In this document: positions 28,148-35,975 of the stretch, piece after piece
Layout of the letters: each line of letters begins with the position of its first letter
Position numbering within the stretch: position 1 is the first letter of the stretch
Source: Acetobacterium wieringae
GTDB taxonomy: Bacteria; Bacillota; Clostridia; Eubacteriales; Eubacteriaceae
Direction of reading: 5' to 3'
NCBI RefSeq assembly: GCF_001766835.1
Contig: NZ_LKEU01000030.1
Span: 1 to 64,000 of the forward strand
Length of the DNA stretch: 64,000 bases
The notes under the pieces: model-generated
The model's input: the letters and a program-made list of their open reading frames with translations, nothing else
Told to the model about the DNA's origin: nothing
Databases searched by the model: none
Translations under genes and position numbers: made by a program

Positions 28148-28747
28148 TTATTCTTCTTTGGCCCAATCATCAAAACCCTGCATAACCTTATCATAGGTTT
28201 GCTGGGAGATCTCAGGGAGTTCGCCACCAAAGGCTTTTTTGGCACTTTCAAAACCTTCTTTAAAAGCGTTTCTCAGGGTTTCGATCTTGCTTTTATCACC
28301 GCCGGAGAGGGCTTTAGCAAAATCAATAATTCGTTCGGATGTTTTGTTGACGCCAAAATAGCCGTCTTCAGAAATCGCTTCCTGAGCTGCTGCCTGGGTT
28401 TCAGAATCGACCGTGATTTGAACATCTTTTCCTTCTGCCAGATCTTTAAGAACCTGACTGACTTTTTTGCCCTGTTTTTCAATCATGGTCTCAACCATTT
28501 TTTTGAACGACTCCGTGTTACGGGCAAAATCCTGTTTGATTTCGTTGATCTTTTTACGGTCGACCGTGTAGGTTCCGATGTCTTGTGAAGTTGCTGTGCC
28601 AAGTTCAATGGAGTCGAGTTTTTGCACGACTGGCTGAACCTTATCTGCAGCTTCGGGTTCAACTTTAACGTCAGCATTTTGAGTAACGCCTTTGGTTTGA
28701 ATCGCTTGATTCAAGGACTTGTTGGCATCAATTGCATTTGTATTCAT
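28148..28747 (-). CDS. DUF5610-like helical protein
   Basis: 199 residues, hydrophilic, with no signal peptide. The C-terminal half (GYFGVNKTSERIIDFAKAL through GFESAKKAFGG) resembles DUF5610 proteins, some of which carry the misleading name hydrogenase-4 component G. The function is unknown; relatives are often near motility genes. AAGGAGG precedes the ATG by seven bases; a longer in-frame ORF upstream has no such site. It converges on the chemoreceptor gene. Confidence 0.65.
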   Translation of the reverse strand: MNTNAIDANKSLNQAIQTKGVTQNADVKVEPEAADKVQPVVQKLDSIELGTATSQDIGTYTVDRKKINEIKQDFARNTESFKKMVETMIEKQGKKVSQVLKDLAEGKDVQITVDSETQAAAQEAISEDGYFGVNKTSERIIDFAKALSGGDKSKIETLRNAFKEGFESAKKAFGGELPEISQQTYDKVMQGFDDWAKEE

Positions 28748-28842
28748 AACAGCCTCCTTATTTAATATAATAGTAACGAGCTTCTCTAAACTATATCGAC
28801 ATAATTCGGTCAAAAATAACATTTATTTTAAATATCACAGGT

Positions 28843-28885
28843 AAAAAATGCCCTTTCAGATTACAAGGCTGAAAGGACATTTTTT
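28843..28885 (-). terminator. intrinsic terminator (minus strand)
   Basis: AAAAATG-CCTTTCAG pairs with CTGAAAGG-CATTTTT with one internal mismatch, giving a 15-bp stem whose minus-strand T-run ends the following small gene. It partly overlaps that gene's stop codon. Confidence 0.7.
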
Positions 28886-29147
28886 ATCCGATCTGTTTTA
28901 TTGACGACAAAGTGCGTAATGATTTTTCGGGGTGTTGTGATGGCACTTCATTGGTTTCATGTTTTAGTTGTTCTGTTTCACAGGAAACCAGTTTAATTTG
29001 ATCCGCTGCAATGTTTTGCAGGTAGGTCACAAAGTAATCATTAATAATTGCTGTTTCATCGGGTTCATCAGGAGTGATGGTCACAAAGCCCGATAAAAAT
29101 GTCAACCATGGCCGGGTGCTTGCTTTAATGTCTTGAATCCACTTCAT
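28884..29147 (-). CDS. small hypothetical protein, 87 aa
   Basis: I do not recognise a family. The protein has a soluble N-terminus (MKWIQDIKASTRPWLTFLSG), an acidic patch TPDEPDETA and a polar C-terminus. GGAGG eight bases before this ATG and a terminator after the stop support it as a real gene. Upstream in-frame codons to 29348 lack a ribosome site and look non-coding. Confidence 0.55.
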   Translation of the reverse strand: MKWIQDIKASTRPWLTFLSGFVTITPDEPDETAIINDYFVTYLQNIAADQIKLVSCETEQLKHETNEVPSQHPEKSLRTLSSIKQIG

Positions 29148-29426
29148 TTGATGAACCTCCTGTTTTCCGGTAATAGTTTTTTGTAAGGGAGACGTGTTGG
29201 TCGATGTGGTTTTCATCTGAGATGGTTTGAATCGTATTGATTCGTGCTTACTATTAATATCGCCATAGTTTATAATAACTTTAGGATTTATGGTTAAAGA
29301 TAAGCAGACTTTTGCCAGAGAATAAAAATTATGATTTGCGGCGATCATACGTTTAATCTGAGCGATTGATAGAAACTACATTATCATTGTTTAAACAGTT
29401 TGACGGACAATAATCAATAAAAGCGC
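29148..29426. other. divergent intergenic region
   Basis: AT-rich spacer between the 87-aa gene (minus) and the GGDEF gene (plus). It must hold the minus-strand promoter. I see no further gene or strong hairpin; the plus-strand promoter is listed separately. Confidence 0.5.
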
Positions 29427-29455
29427 TTGATAAAATTAAAACACAGTGATATACT
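29427..29455 (+). promoter_or_regulatory. sigma-A promoter of the GGDEF / HD-GYP / FeoA group
   Basis: TTGATA, a 17-nt spacer and TATACT. The predicted start near 29462 falls at the beginning of a stable hairpin. Confidence 0.65.
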
Positions 29456-29459
29456 GAAA

Positions 29460-29491
29460 AACAATAAGTTAGAAAATGCTAACTTATTGTT
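29460..29491 (+). promoter_or_regulatory. 5'-end hairpin of the GGDEF mRNA
   Basis: AACAATAAGTTAG and CTAACTTATTGTT form a perfect 13-bp stem with a 6-nt loop. It sits right at the predicted 5' end and is followed by TTGGG, not a clean T-run. It may protect the mRNA 5' end or act as a weak attenuator. Confidence 0.5.
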
Positions 29492-29541
29492 TTGGGCTTT
29501 GAGTTAGTCTTATCTAATAAAGAAAAATGCGGGAGTTAAGA

Positions 29542-30594
29542 ATGGTGAATACAAAAAAGGATCAGATCTTTACTGAAATATATATGGGGATCCACTGCAT
29601 ACTGGTGTTAGTGGTACTGGTTTATTATTTTTTTTCTCAGATGATGACAGAAATGATGACAATCATGCTGATTGCTTATGGAATCTATATTGGTTTTGAG
29701 CTTTACCTCCTTGCCATCGGGAAAATCCTGAAACTGGAAAATTTGTTAGGTGGTTATTTTCAAAGTATTGTGGACGTTCTTTTTATTTCCATCTGTAGTA
29801 TCTATCTGAACAGCTTTTTTTTCCTGGTTCTGCCGATTCTTTGCCTATTTATCCTGACGGCCAGTCTAGCCAATGATCGTACGAAAAGTATCGTTCATGG
29901 GCTGCTTGCGACGTTTGGCTATCTGTTGGTGGGAATTTTAACGAATTATTTTTCTGGAGGTGTCATTTTTATTCAGGGAGTGTTGCTGATGGGTTTTAGT
30001 TTTTTTGTTGGTGAATTGAACCAGTTAATCAGTGATGTTTACAAGCGAAACCACTATGCAATGGAAGAAATCGAATATAAAAACCAATTACTGGAGTACC
30101 GGGCGACGACCGATTTTTTGACCGACTTGTCCAATCATCAAGCTTTCTATCAGTCATTGGAAGTGATTGCCGAAAAACATGCACCAATTACCCTGATTCT
30201 TTTGGATATTGATGATTTTAAGACCGTCAATGATGTCTATGGCCATCTATCAGGAGACTATGTGATCCGGGAGGTTTCTCAGATAATAAAAAAACAGCTT
30301 CGCAGCTCAGATATTGGGGCACGATATGGCGGGGAAGAGTTTGCAATATTGTTACCGGGAACGGGGCAACCCTTGGGCCAGCGAATCGCCGAACGCATTT
30401 GTGAAACGGTTGCGAAATACCCTTTCGAATTTGACCATCAGACGATGCGGATAACCCTTTCTGCCGGGGTTTGTCATTCTACGGTGGCGTTAAACCGGGG
30501 AGAACAGACGATGCTGGTGGATCAGGCCGACGAAGCTTTATATTGTTCAAAAAGAAACGGCAAGAATCGGGTTACCAGCGCCCAATTCAAATGA
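29542..30594 (+). CDS. membrane diguanylate cyclase (5-6 TM, GGDEF)
   Basis: 350 residues. About six hydrophobic segments fill residues 12-165, then a short coiled linker leads to the GGDEF domain (about 190-345). It has TDFLTDLSNHQAF, LDIDDFKTVND and active site GGEEF, plus an RSSD inhibitory-site motif five residues upstream. It should synthesise cyclic-di-GMP at the membrane. GGGAG six bases before this ATG sets the start. It is 27 nt upstream of an HD-GYP gene, pairing synthesis with breakdown. Confidence 0.88.
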   Translation: MVNTKKDQIFTEIYMGIHCILVLVVLVYYFFSQMMTEMMTIMLIAYGIYIGFELYLLAIGKILKLENLLGGYFQSIVDVLFISICSIYLNSFFFLVLPILCLFILTASLANDRTKSIVHGLLATFGYLLVGILTNYFSGGVIFIQGVLLMGFSFFVGELNQLISDVYKRNHYAMEEIEYKNQLLEYRATTDFLTDLSNHQAFYQSLEVIAEKHAPITLILLDIDDFKTVNDVYGHLSGDYVIREVSQIIKKQLRSSDIGARYGGEEFAILLPGTGQPLGQRIAERICETVAKYPFEFDHQTMRITLSAGVCHSTVALNRGEQTMLVDQADEALYCSKRNGKNRVTSAQFK

Positions 30595-30621
30595 GAGCCA
30601 AACCAAGGAGAGGAGAGTTAG

Positions 30622-31398
30622 ATGACTGAAAAAAAAGCATCCCAAGACATTTATGTTTTTTCCAGGTATTTAACTGAAGTGGATCAGCGCTATCGTTTAG
30701 CTGGTAATCAGGAGATATTTAATGGAAATTTTAGAAGTTATATCAAGCGGCTGATTGCCAAACTAAAGGTGACATCTTTCAGAGATCTGGAAAAATACCG
30801 AAATCCCCGATGTGCCAGTAATTGTCTGCCGGGTCACTCAATCCGAACCGCCTTACTGGCCATGAGTCTGGGGCAGGAGCTGGGATTGAGGGAAGTGGAA
30901 ATCACCGAAATTGGGGTGGGCGCTTTGCTTCATGACATTGGCAAACTTTTTCTACCACGGGAAATACTGGATAAGCCATGCAAACTCAGCGATCAGGAAT
31001 TTGCAGTAATTAAAACCCATTCGGAAATTGGCTATCAGGTACTCAGTGGACAGAAATGGCTGCCCCAGGCGAGCATCGATATTGTTCATAATCATCATGA
31101 GCGATTGGATGGGAGCGGCTATCCCAGGCATCTGATTGGGGATGAGATCCATCTCTATCAGCGGATTGTCGGCGTGGCTGATGTATTTGATGCCATGACC
31201 AGTAAGCGCAATTACCGGGAGGCGTTGAGCTATGAATTGGCATTTCAGGAAATCATTAACGAATCACCCCAGCTACTGGATGGACGAATTGTGTTTTTGT
31301 TAGATGATCTCATTAAACGAAATAAGCCGACAGAAAGAGAATCATCCGAGCGATTAAAAAAGAGGAGAGAGATATGCCATTATCCATGTGTCGAATAG
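30622..31398 (+). CDS. HD-GYP-type cyclic-di-GMP phosphodiesterase
   Basis: 258 residues, soluble. A helical N-terminal stretch (about 1-65) precedes the HD domain with LLHDIGK, HSEIGYQ, and the extended motif HHERLDGSGYP followed by ADVFDAMTSKRNYR. HD-GYP enzymes use a two- or three-iron centre to hydrolyse cyclic-di-GMP to pGpG or GMP. It lies between a diguanylate cyclase and feoA, whose start overlaps its end by 25 bases. Confidence 0.87.
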   Translation: MTEKKASQDIYVFSRYLTEVDQRYRLAGNQEIFNGNFRSYIKRLIAKLKVTSFRDLEKYRNPRCASNCLPGHSIRTALLAMSLGQELGLREVEITEIGVGALLHDIGKLFLPREILDKPCKLSDQEFAVIKTHSEIGYQVLSGQKWLPQASIDIVHNHHERLDGSGYPRHLIGDEIHLYQRIVGVADVFDAMTSKRNYREALSYELAFQEIINESPQLLDGRIVFLLDDLIKRNKPTERESSERLKKRREICHYPCVE

Positions 31399-31604
31399 GT
31401 AGTACGGTTATTGTGAAAGCGTTAAGTCTGGATGAAGAACTGTCAAAAAGGCTTTACAGCATGGGGCTGATTCGGGGTGCGGTGCTTAAAGTCATTTCCA
31501 CCGAGCATCAGGGACCCATGACCATCGAGCTATTGGGGAGTCAGCTGGCGCTGGGTTATGAGATTGTTGCTAAAATTCAGGTTGAAACTGCAAAATATCG
31601 TTAA
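31374..31604 (+). CDS. feoA: FeoA-domain protein
   Basis: 76 residues forming one SH3-like FeoA domain, with the characteristic LYSMGLIRGAVLKV core. It has a ribosome site (GAGGAGAG) inside the HD-GYP gene and overlaps it by 25 bases. FeoA normally assists the ferrous-iron transporter FeoB, but no feoB follows: the next genes are convergent Mrp genes. It may serve an FeoB elsewhere or act as a regulator. Confidence 0.8.
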   Translation: MPLSMCRIGSTVIVKALSLDEELSKRLYSMGLIRGAVLKVISTEHQGPMTIELLGSQLALGYEIVAKIQVETAKYR

Positions 31605-33202
31605 AGGGTTATTTTTAAGTAGACGACCATAAAGGCAAAAAATAAGGTGATCGAAAGACAGATTTCATTAAAACCGAGTTCAAAAGAACGGATAAAGGCT
31701 AAAGGATTTCTTTTTTTGAATAAGCTGCGGTAAATCAATAGTCCCAGCAAAATTGAGCCCACAAAAAGCAGCATTTTTTCACCATAGGATAACGGGTTTA
31801 TCGTCAAACTAATATTAAAAAGGATGGCGATCAAGTCACTGCCAAAAATTCCGCCGAGAAAACACAGCATGCTTAGGGTTAATACGACGGCCTTCTCCAA
31901 AATATCGGAGTTGGCTGCTTCTTTTTTGTCGGAGTGGCCGAACAGAAGCTGACCGTATTTCATAAAAACGATTATGGTTCCCAGATTAATCAGAATCAGA
32001 CCCGATTCGATCCAACTACCGCTGGCGCCAGTAGCGATCAAAAATTTGGAGATACTGCCATTAAACAGCGGTGCCCCAATGATCCCTAAAATTGATAAGA
32101 TCGTTGCTACGCCGACGGCGGGCATGTGTGAATAAACACCATGGATCTCGCTGATCTTTCGGGTTTTATACTCGGAGATGATCATCCCGGCGGTGAGAAA
32201 TAGTGTTGATTTAAAAATAGCGTGATTCATCAGATGATAAAGGCCACCCCAGTAAGCCGCAGGATTATTCAGACTGATGCCGATCATAATAACCCCAATC
32301 TGTGATACCGTTGAATATGCCAACAGCAGTTTAATATCCGTTTGAGCCAGAGCCAGCATAAAACCGACGACAGCGGTGATAAAACCGAGGATCACAAACA
32401 GTTCTGAGGTATCAATCAGGGGCGCAAAGGTGGTCTGCAACCGGAGGAAAACGTAAATGCCGGTTTTAACATACAGGCCGGACAGGATAACCGAAACAAC
32501 TGACGGGGCGCTGGGGGTCCCGTGAGCTTTGGGCAGCCAACTAAAAAGCGGCATCAAGGCAGCTTTTAAACTAATAGCGGTGATCATAAAGGAATACGGC
32601 AGAATCAGGCTGGCGGGATTGTTAACCTGACTGAGTGCCGCTTCCAGAGCATAAAAATCAAGAACGCCGATTTTTTTATAAAGCATCCCCAGACCCATTA
32701 AGAAAAATGACATGGCGACCACATTGATCAAAAAATACATCATCGCATCGTATACAGAAACACTTGCCTGTTTATACATAATCAATATGGTAATAATCAG
32801 GGTGGCGGCTTCAATCAGAACAAATATGTTAAATACGTCATTGGAAAGAAAAATTCCAATAATTAGGCTTTCCAGACCAAGAAAAAGAAAGAAGAAAAGG
32901 TGGTCGGCATAATTTTTGTTGTGAACAAAAATGACCATTGCCAGGAATAAAAAACAGCTTAAAAAAACCATGGCAGTGGCCAGTAAATCTGCCCTTAAAG
33001 TGATGCCGATGGTATCCGGCCAGCTTCCGATGTTTTCCAGTAGCGGACCATTTTGACGTACCTCAACAAAGATCATGGTAACGGCAGCCAATAAGGCGGT
33101 TTGAAAGAGAACCATGATTTTTTTTGCGGCTTTAATGGGCATCAGTTTTGCAGTGGTGCCAATAATGAGCGGGGATAAAATAAGCCAGTGCAGACTAATC
33201 AT
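31601..33202 (-). CDS. mrpD: Mrp antiporter subunit D (proton-conducting NuoM/N-like)
   Basis: 533 residues with about 14 membrane segments of the proton-conducting membrane transporter family. Key family features are a membrane Glu in FVLIEAATLIITIL, a Lys region LKAALMPLFSWLPKAHGTPSAP and the half-channel Lys/His positions downstream. It is the last gene of the Mrp operon, overlaps mrpC by eight bases and converges on feoA. It forms a likely ion-translocating subunit of the multisubunit Na+/H+ antiporter. Confidence 0.88.
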   Translation of the reverse strand: MISLHWLILSPLIIGTTAKLMPIKAAKKIMVLFQTALLAAVTMIFVEVRQNGPLLENIGSWPDTIGITLRADLLATAMVFLSCFLFLAMVIFVHNKNYADHLFFFLFLGLESLIIGIFLSNDVFNIFVLIEAATLIITILIMYKQASVSVYDAMMYFLINVVAMSFFLMGLGMLYKKIGVLDFYALEAALSQVNNPASLILPYSFMITAISLKAALMPLFSWLPKAHGTPSAPSVVSVILSGLYVKTGIYVFLRLQTTFAPLIDTSELFVILGFITAVVGFMLALAQTDIKLLLAYSTVSQIGVIMIGISLNNPAAYWGGLYHLMNHAIFKSTLFLTAGMIISEYKTRKISEIHGVYSHMPAVGVATILSILGIIGAPLFNGSISKFLIATGASGSWIESGLILINLGTIIVFMKYGQLLFGHSDKKEAANSDILEKAVVLTLSMLCFLGGIFGSDLIAILFNISLTINPLSYGEKMLLFVGSILLGLLIYRSLFKKRNPLAFIRSFELGFNEICLSITLFFAFMVVYLKITL

Positions 33203-33548
33203 GGCGATTCCTTTTTTTCATGACTTTTTGCCAGTTGGTTGATCCAAAGCGATGATAGAGATGAATAAACAGCGTTAAACCCGCCGCTGTCACTCCGATG
33301 CCGATGACAATATCGGTAATCATCAAGGCCTGGGGAAGCGGGTCGGCGGCCAGTAACATCTGGTTTACATCGCCAATCGGTGGGACGCTCCCAGGAGCTA
33401 CATTGGTACTAACAAAGTATAATATGATCGCCACTTGCATGATACTGATAGACATGATTGATTTGATGATATTTCTGCGGGCGATCAGTCCATAAACGCC
33501 CACAAAAAAAAGTACAATACTGATGGTTTCGCCATTAAGTGCAATCAT
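33195..33548 (-). CDS. mrpC: Mrp antiporter subunit C (NuoK-like)
   Basis: 117 residues with three membrane segments, typical of MrpC/MnhC. The conserved parts are GVYGLIARRNIIKSIMSI and DPLPQALMITDIVIG. It overlaps both neighbours by a few bases. It works only as part of the Mrp complex. Confidence 0.87.
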   Translation of the reverse strand: MIALNGETISIVLFFVGVYGLIARRNIIKSIMSISIMQVAIILYFVSTNVAPGSVPPIGDVNQMLLAADPLPQALMITDIVIGIGVTAAGLTLFIHLYHRFGSTNWQKVMKKRNRHD

Positions 33549-33937
33549 AAAATTCCTCCTTCATAAAAGGCAAATCTGAAAAAGATGATGGTAAAACCGC
33601 TGCAGACTTTTAAACCAATTAAAAAATTCATTGCGATCAGATAGATCAGATTCATTAGTTCGGTATGGTTGGCGGTGGCTGAAAACAAAAAAAAGGTCGG
33701 ATAAAGGATAATACAGACAAACAGAATTTTTTCAGCGGTTTTTAGTGTTCTTAACCGGATACACCGATTCGGATCGACCAGATACCGGGTGATAAATACA
33801 GCAGCCAGCACAGCCCCGCCCTGGAATCCCCCACCGGGGCTGGCATGACCGTTTAAAATAATGTAAAAACCAAACAATAAAATAAAGGGATACAAGAGTC
33901 CGGTCATCCGGGTGATAATTTCAGAATTGTCAGTCAT
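33545..33937 (-). CDS. mrpB: Mrp antiporter subunit B (MnhB domain)
   Basis: 130 residues with four membrane segments and the MnhB signature HASPGGGFQGGAVLA near residues 35-50. GGAGG seven bases before this ATG fixes the start. The N-terminal eight bases overlap the previous gene. Confidence 0.87.
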   Translation of the reverse strand: MTDNSEIITRMTGLLYPFILLFGFYIILNGHASPGGGFQGGAVLAAVFITRYLVDPNRCIRLRTLKTAEKILFVCIILYPTFFLFSATANHTELMNLIYLIAMNFLIGLKVCSGFTIIFFRFAFYEGGIL

Positions 33938-34193
33938 CACTGCGCCTCCAGGATAAATTGACAACTGCGGATACACTGACAAGCAGAATTAGGGTTTCAA
34001 AGATACTGTCAAATACCCGGTAGTTTAAATAAATTGCGGCGACGGCATTTTGGGTATGGGTATCGGCGTTGAAATGGTCAAGATAAAAACGGGCAATTTC
34101 TGGAGCGGCAACCAGTGGGGCATCAAAATTGACAAAAAGAACCAGAGCGGCAAGGGTAGCGGCAAAAATCAGGGTTATAATTCTACGCTTCAT
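33930..34193 (-). CDS. MrpA C-terminal-like subunit (MbhE-type)
   Basis: 87 residues with two membrane segments. The central VFDSIFETLILLVSVSAV resembles MbhE, equivalent to the last part of a full MrpA. GGAGA precedes the ATG. It overlaps both neighbours. The order matches archaeal Mbh antiporter modules. Confidence 0.7.
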   Translation of the reverse strand: MKRRIITLIFAATLAALVLFVNFDAPLVAAPEIARFYLDHFNADTHTQNAVAAIYLNYRVFDSIFETLILLVSVSAVVNLSWRRSDD

Positions 34194-34728
34194 TATCGTC
34201 TCCTTCGGTATAGCGAATCAAATGAATGTTCAGGTCGCCATGGTTTGTCAACAAATGATCTTCAAGGGCATCCAGCTGATAGTCATCGACACTGCCATAA
34301 ATCCAGAATTTTTGGTCAGTTTGACAGATGGCCAGATCAAATTTATCCTGAGTCAGAATGGTCTTTATGGGTTTTTCAGAATAAATGATCTGAGGTTCCA
34401 TTTCCCGTTTGACCAGAAACGATTCAAGACTGTTTAAGAACGGGGAATTATTCGTTAGATTGCGACGATTCGGATCGTTTGGATCACTACAAAAATAAAT
34501 AGTGAAGATCTGATATTTTTTGAGTGCCACCAGATATAAAACGGTCGTGATGGTCGTACCGATAACCGCTTCAGCAATGGCCACATCCGGGGCACCGTAA
34601 AGCAGATAAAGAAAGGAACTGATCAGCGAGAAAACTCCCAGATAGACAACCGCCCGCCGTAATTTTTTGGTGTTCAGAGCGATGATGGCCAGAACAACCA
34701 GGGTGATCAGAAGGATGTTTGTCGTCAT
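34183..34728 (-). CDS. DUF4040/MbhD-type subunit with a soluble C-terminal extension
   Basis: 181 residues. The first 75 residues hold three membrane segments with the DUF4040 signature YGAPDVAIAEAVIGTTITT, the part of MrpA that follows its NuoL-like domain. The remaining hundred residues are soluble and acidic and do not occur in minimal MbhD proteins; I do not recognise them. It overlaps mrpG by four bases. Confidence 0.75.
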   Translation of the reverse strand: MTTNILLITLVVLAIIALNTKKLRRAVVYLGVFSLISSFLYLLYGAPDVAIAEAVIGTTITTVLYLVALKKYQIFTIYFCSDPNDPNRRNLTNNSPFLNSLESFLVKREMEPQIIYSEKPIKTILTQDKFDLAICQTDQKFWIYGSVDDYQLDALEDHLLTNHGDLNIHLIRYTEGDDNEA

Positions 34729-35027
34729 AGTCGGGTATCCTGATTGATGGTATAGCCACTTAAAAAAGCTGATCGGGCGATGGCATGGGTGGAAAGAGGA
34801 TTGGTGATCATCACCAGTAGAGTAATCAGCATGATTTTCATAGCAGCATAGCTAAACCCCGACAAAATAATGAGACCGATCATGATGGTTAAAAAACCGA
34901 CCGTTTCAATTTTGGCAGAAATAAGAATCCGGGAGTAAAAATCTTTAAAGCGAAACAGGCCAATTACCCCCAGTGCCATAAAAATAAGGGCAATGGTGAC
35001 AAGCAGATAGGCCAGCAAGTCGATCAT
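34725..35027 (-). CDS. mrpG: Mrp antiporter subunit G
   Basis: 100 residues with three membrane segments and the MrpG motif GLFRFKDFYSRILISAKIETVG. It overlaps its neighbours by four bases. MrpG is needed for assembly of the complex. Confidence 0.85.
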   Translation of the reverse strand: MIDLLAYLLVTIALIFMALGVIGLFRFKDFYSRILISAKIETVGFLTIMIGLIILSGFSYAAMKIMLITLLVMITNPLSTHAIARSAFLSGYTINQDTRL

Positions 35028-35287
35028 GACAGGTCTCCTTTCTTTTCAATGAATCGGGCAATCAGCACCGTACCGATAAACCCCAGCAGTGCATAAACCA
35101 GGGCCACATCCATTAAATAGGACTGATCCGTAATCAGTGCCAGGAGAACGATTGACATGATAATTTTTGCTGAAATAGTATTTAGTCCCAGCAGGCGGTC
35201 CCAAATCGTTGGCCCCAGAATAACCCGGATAAGCACCAGAACAATATAGATAGCAATAATCAATAAGGTTGTTTCTAAAAATGTCAT
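35024..35287 (-). CDS. mrpF: Mrp antiporter subunit F
   Basis: 87 residues with three membrane segments and the MrpF motif RVILGPTIWDRLLGLNTI. Four-base overlaps join it to mrpE and mrpG. Confidence 0.85.
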   Translation of the reverse strand: MTFLETTLLIIAIYIVLVLIRVILGPTIWDRLLGLNTISAKIIMSIVLLALITDQSYLMDVALVYALLGFIGTVLIARFIEKKGDLS

Positions 35288-35775
35288 CGATCCAAACTCC
35301 TTAATATCATTTCATAGGGAGAACAGATTTTTCCTTCGGCGATATCAGTAAAGCTCTTTTCATCGGCGAAAGCCAGAATTTTAAGCTGTCGCCCATTCTT
35401 GCCAAGAGTCACAGTGCCGGGTGTCAGGGTAATGGCATTGGCCAAAAGACAGATGCCCAGATCACTATGGATACAGGTTTCGTACTCGATGATCTTGACA
35501 GTATCCTCACACTTAAGGATTTTTAAAATTGCGAAAAAGCCGGAGCGGTAAATCTGAAAAAATAAATAGATAGCGTAACGAAAAAGCACTTCTGATTTAA
35601 CAACATAAGCACTCTGATAGTCATTTTCCAGCAAGTAACGGTTGGTGAAAAATAAGGCGACTGACGAAAAAAACAGACCCACCAGAATCTGGGATAAAGC
35701 CAGACTTTCATTTAAAATAAGCCAAAAACCAGTAAAAATAAAAAGCAGAACAAGGTTATCAATCAGTTTTTTCAT
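35284..35775 (-). CDS. mrpE: Mrp antiporter subunit E
   Basis: 163 residues. Membrane segments fill roughly the first half, and the MrpE motif LLANAITLTPGTVTL lies near residues 110-125, followed by a soluble domain. It is the first gene of an eight-gene, tightly overlapping operon (E-F-G-DUF4040-MbhE-B-C-D). Confidence 0.85.
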   Translation of the reverse strand: MKKLIDNLVLLFIFTGFWLILNESLALSQILVGLFFSSVALFFTNRYLLENDYQSAYVVKSEVLFRYAIYLFFQIYRSGFFAILKILKCEDTVKIIEYETCIHSDLGICLLANAITLTPGTVTLGKNGRQLKILAFADEKSFTDIAEGKICSPYEMILRSLDR

Positions 35776-35925
35776 ACAAACTCCTTAAACGTGGCGTTAT
35801 GATCAGGGGAGTCATTTTTATTATAATCAAGCTAAGCACGCACTGTCAACCACATGCTTTTATCGGACGTTCTAAAAATTAGAGTCGCCGGTATCGAATT
35901 AAGAACAGTTTTGAAGGATGAAAAT

Positions 35926-35954
35926 GAGGCCTGGTTTGGATAAAACCAGGCCTC
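35926..35954 (-). terminator. intrinsic terminator of the 4HB chemoreceptor
   Basis: GAGGCCTGGTTT and AAACCAGGCCTC form a perfect 12-bp stem with a 5-nt loop. On the minus strand it is followed by ATTTT, 22 nt after the receptor stop. Confidence 0.75.
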
Positions 35955-35975
35955 GAAATGGTGAGGACAAAACTT

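Noticed and set aside
28885..29348. Extended 154-residue version of the small minus-strand gene
   Set aside because: The extra N-terminus has no ribosome site, while a strong GGAGG precedes the inner ATG at 29147.
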